DNA from: Capitulum mitella
Taxonomy: Eukaryota; Arthropoda; Thecostraca; Pollicipedomorpha; Pollicipedidae
Reading direction: 5' to 3'
DNA length: 64,000 nt
Assembly (NCBI GenBank): GCA_030062745.1
Contig: CP099853.1
Span: 1,364,001 to 1,428,000, forward strand
The translations under genes and the position numbers were made by a program. The notes beneath the pieces were generated by a model. The model saw only the letters and a list, made by a program, of their open reading frames with translations. It had not been told where the DNA came from and ran no database searches. Shown here piece by piece: positions 60,793 to 64,000 of this stretch (positions are counted from its first letter, which is position 1; each line of letters starts with the position of its first letter).

Positions 60793-60852
60793 GGAAGGCC
60801 ACACCAACATCGATTTGAAGTCAGCTGTCAAGAATTGGGCTGATAATTACTG

Positions 60853-60996
60853 CCTCAGATTATATAGAGCATGACTTTGATATGGCAAATAAAGTCAGTG
60901 CCCTTCCTCAGATTATAAAGAGCATGACTCTCACATGGCAAATGAAGTCAGTGCCCTTCATCCTTCATATGGCAAATAAAGTCAGTGCCCTTCAAG
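60853..60996. repeat. About 53-bp tandem repeat, two and a half copies
   Basis: CCTCAGATTATAKAGAGCAT and ATGGCAAATAAAGTCAGTGC recur at about 60853 and 60906, with a third partial copy near 60965. Confidence 0.8.
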
Positions 60997-61282
60997 CGTT
61001 ATTTCAGTAACGTCAGAAACACAAGAGCGCAACCCAGCGTGCGCCACTCATTCCAACTTACAACATCTAGCAGACCAGCCTTCTCATGGAAGCGTGCCGC
61101 AATCTTCGCACCTCACCACCATGAGGCCAGCACACCACATCCGCAAAAACGTGCAGGATGGCTTCCGTGGCACGGCTGATTATCCTGCACGCTGCTGCCT
61201 TGAATGATCCGTGGTTATCTCCAGCCAACGAAAGGAAACTGCATGTGGCATAAAAGCTGTAAACATAAAAGTGGGAATACCA

Positions 61283-61453
61283 CCGGCGCAACCAAAGCGG
61301 GGGTCCAGGGGCCTGGCTCCCCTAAGGCTCGTATTTCCTTGTGAAAACTACTGCACATCGTCTTCCCAGCAGGCGGTTTTCCCACAATTTTAGTTCACAC
61401 TGAGCTTCGTCCCCCCCCCCCGGTCTCCCCCCACAAAATCATGGCTTCGCCCC
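61283..61453 (-). mobile_element. Short hAT-like MITE candidate
   Basis: On the minus strand it begins CAGGGGCGAAGCCATGATTT, a typical hAT-style terminus, and ends near GGACCCCCGCTTTGGTTGC with GCCGGTG. The outer bases form an imperfect terminal inverted repeat. An 8-bp target duplication is not evident. It sits in the first intron of the Harbinger remnant. Confidence 0.35.
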
Positions 61454-62010
61454 TGATCAGACCTGTTGGCTGATCATTGATAACACTAACGTGAAGCATG
61501 CAGTGCATGATGACCATGACCATGGCGACAGGTGACCAGCTGTGACAGCCACTATAATCGCTTTCATGGATGCTGAAAGAATGGAAAACAGGCAACGGAG
61601 CGCTCAAAACTGGAGCATCGCCATACTGTGAAAACACCTGTCAAAAGCAGAACCAGTTACTGGAAGGCAGGTCAATGCCCCAAGGACTGGTTCATGTTTC
61701 AAAGCCCAAGACACATGGGCATATGGCTGAAACTGTCCCAAAGGATCTTTAAGAATGCGAGCAGACTTGATAAGGATAAGAACTTCGACACCGGGGGTTG
61801 ATAATTTTCCCTATCCATACGATGGGCAATGAAACCGCATGTCACCCAGAGAGGCGTAATAACATTATCTCAGTGTCACAATCAACTGATCATGAGGCGC
61901 CAGAGCTATGTTGTGGTTGCTGCGATGTTGAAGGCAGAGACCAACAACATGTTCTATGACATTTACCGTCCCAGGCAAGAGACGGAAACGCTCTCTGAAA
62001 ACAAACCAAG

Positions 62011-63882
62011 TGCACCTCACACTGCTGAAAAGGGTAACATACTGTTGCACAACAAAAAGTTTTTGAACGTATTTACACCTATTTCTATTCTATGGAATTA
62101 GAATGAATTACATTACGTTCCTTGCTGGTTTCATGGCACAGGATATAAAAAATCAAACGTACAGCACAAAATCAACAGAGCCAGCACTACACCTTTTGGA
62201 TAGTAGTGCTCACCTTTTGCCAGAACTACACCTTTTGCAGTTATCAATGAATGCATTGTGAGTGTGACAGCGTATGTGGTGTACATAATATTTGTTGTCA
62301 CCAAGGAAGAAAAACGTAGGTGAACCACAGAAATGGCATGATATCAAGAAGATATGACACAGAACATCGCAAAACATAACACATGATGCACATTCCCACC
62401 CACTTTAACATTTTGATGAACCTTGATGTCATGCATGTCGCCAAAGTGAACTGTCTGCTATGTGGTGTTGTACAATCAGTAAACAGGTCTTGATTAAAAG
62501 AGCATGTAATCTATATATTTCAGTGCAAAGTGCCCTGGGAGAAAAAACTCCTTATGTTCATCAAATTAACATTTATCATGTACGAACCAATGAATTCATT
62601 TTCTGAACTGACAACTTACCTAAATTGTCTAGGTATCGTCTACTCCGTGTTATTACGCGGCCTACAAACTCTTCACCTTCTGTCATCCATGTGCTCAGGG
62701 TTGCAGGTACCACCATCTCCATAGTCCTCTTCATCGAAGGGAAGACCTAAGAAGACGTCCATCACTTTACTCTGTAGCCTCACCGTTACCAGCAATGCGT
62801 TACGCAGGGGTTCAGCGGTTTCAGAAGCCCTGGGAAGTCTAATTTTGTTGTAGAGTAATTTGGTCTTTCGACGGCTGCGGGGCGTGCGGGCGTGCAAAAA
62901 AAAAATTCGTTGACGCGGAGGTTGGTGAAACACATTCAGTACAATAAGGGTTGGCAAAATGGATGCACGTTTACCTTTTGGGGGCTGCAGATCCTTTACC
63001 TTTTATATGATTTTTTCTTATCTCCCATGTTTCTATCATGATTTTGGGAAACTTATCATGATTTTATGAAACAGTCTTTTACAAAAAAGTGTTTTATTTG
63101 CTGCGAGGGTACTCAGAAACTGACGACACAGGGTCTCCACATAAGTCTTGGCAGCAATATTCTAGACTGTGCCGTTCCAGTAGAAGAATTCGGAGCAATC
63201 TCACTTACCAGTTTCTTGGGAAGCAGAGTGCATACGAAAACCGTCCACTGGCTATGTTCGGACCTTACTCAGCGACGGCAGTGCCGTCTCGGCTGGTAGG
63301 GACACGACTGCGGTGGCGAGCAATGTTTGTTGTTACGTAGTCATCAAGCCAGTAATTATGTTATCTTAAATAAATTCTGTTTCTATTTCGGAGACACCAA
63401 GGTCACTGCGTGAAGAATCCGTCAAGGTTCTGCTGGCAGGCTGCAGTGAGAGACGATGGCTGCCTCCGAATGGCCCCTGAATGCATTTTTATGTTCATTT
63501 ATTTTTCTATTATGTTTGTCTGTGTGAGCGTGCATGCGACCTAATGTTTCAACTGTCATTTTATTTTAACAACGGCATTTTACGGAAGAGCCACGACGTG
63601 GAGGTGACACTAATACAAAACGGGCGGCGGGCGGAGCGGCAGCGTCATCCGCTGGCCGACCCTGTTCTCGCCGCCTCGCCTCGCCGCCTCGCTGCGGTCC
63701 GACCGCCCCCGAGAGTCAGACCGCAGCGGCCGACAGCCACCACGTCCGAGACGGCTGCGCCCCGTCAACTCAGACGATCGCCTCAGACGTCGGTGTCGAC
63801 GAATTAACTCGTACTGAGCGCCGCCACTGTGAGAAGGAAAGCCATGCGACGACTGCCTTACCTAATTATGACGCGATGTTGT
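62011..63882. other. Intergenic sequence
   Basis: No gene is confirmed. A minus frame at 62673-62957 ending in LPFDEEDYGDGG looks slightly coding-like but is unassigned. 63600-63800 is GC-rich and low-complexity. Confidence 0.35.
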
Positions 63883-64000
63883 TTAACCCTATTCCCGGCA
63901 GGGGAGGGGCTGAATCCGCCCCCCTTCGGGTTTTTTGCTTGCCAATTCCAGGCTTTTTAAAGCAGCTTCACGACACTTGGTGAATGTTCCTAGCTATTCT
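63883..64000 (+). mobile_element. piggyBac-type non-autonomous element, family 1, copy C (cut by window end)
   Basis: TTAA at 63883-63886, then CCCTATTCCCGGCAGG, the subterminal GCTGAATCCGCC palindrome, and TTGCTTGCCAATTCCAGGC, matching the left end of copy B almost exactly. Same orientation as A and B. The rest lies beyond the window. Confidence 0.8.

Larger units (their letters stand above)
59640..62010 (-). pseudogene. PIF/Harbinger (HARBI1-like) transposase, decayed multi-exon gene
   Basis: Read on the minus strand in order. About 62000-61866 gives VNVIEHVVGLCLQHRSNH and IALAPHDQLIVTL. 61256-61062 gives FYATCSFLSLAGDNHG and AAACRIISRATEAIL, then after a frameshift RFHEKAGLLDVV. 60517-60290 gives VGCIDGTQYVKLL and, shifted, LTAVNILGVEGPDLQFVAAC with PGRVHGA. 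59740-59672 gives VGDSTYPLSPWQLTPSRN. These match HARBI1 LRFYATGSF, VVGCIDGTHV, PGSVHDS and GDSGYPL blocks. Splice remnants fit: acceptor TTTACAG before 61256 and donor GTAAGT after 61062 survive. The donor after exon 1 (ATAATG) and the acceptor before 60517 (CCG) are mutated. The C-terminal catalytic E region is not found. Inactive. Confidence 0.8.

Noticed and set aside
59981-60802. 273-residue minus-strand open frame
   Set aside because: A composite of a low-complexity tract, a piece of the Harbinger fossil and the 32-bp minisatellite; not a gene.

Overview
The window is nuclear DNA of a bilaterian animal. It holds one recognisable spliced protein-coding gene, on the + strand: an ELOVL6/Baldspot-type fatty acid elongase with four coding exons (8695-9017, 10929-11090, 30962-31072, 31753-31999) encoding 280 residues. 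The protein looks most like arthropod Baldspot/ELOVL6 proteins, so an arthropod (crustacean or chelicerate) is my best guess; the species is not identified. All three introns obey GT-AG and are phase 2. Intron 2 is about 19.9 kb, GC- and CpG-rich, and full of minisatellites.

Everything else I can support is repeats, transposons and dead transposase genes. Left flank (1-8.6 kb): a 34/68-bp minisatellite, the 3' end of a dead hAT transposase (4551-4920), a 37-bp minisatellite, and a complete TTAA-flanked element (6680-7892). Right of the gene (32-64 kb): a probable 3' UTR, tRNA-like SINE heads, a dead Tc1/mariner transposase (from 44084) interrupted at a TTAA by a second copy of the same element (44731-45949), 51-bp, 52-bp and 16-bp tandem arrays, a nest of at least three elements (51.9-54.1 kb), a decayed multi-exon PIF/Harbinger transposase on the minus strand (59.6-62.0 kb), and the start of a third copy of the TTAA element at the window's right edge.

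The main find is the TTAA element set. Two families of about 1.2 kb carry 5'-CCC termini, duplicated TTAA target sites, and a subterminal G-tract palindrome at each end. The palindrome lies 27-28 bp further from the terminus on the right end than on the left. This matches the asymmetric terminal/subterminal repeat layout known for piggyBac, so I read them as non-autonomous piggyBac-type elements. They encode no transposase and carry conserved AGGTCA (nuclear-receptor half-site) clusters.

Many long open frames in the GC-rich and repetitive stretches are by-products of low stop density or tandem repetition, and I do not call them genes.
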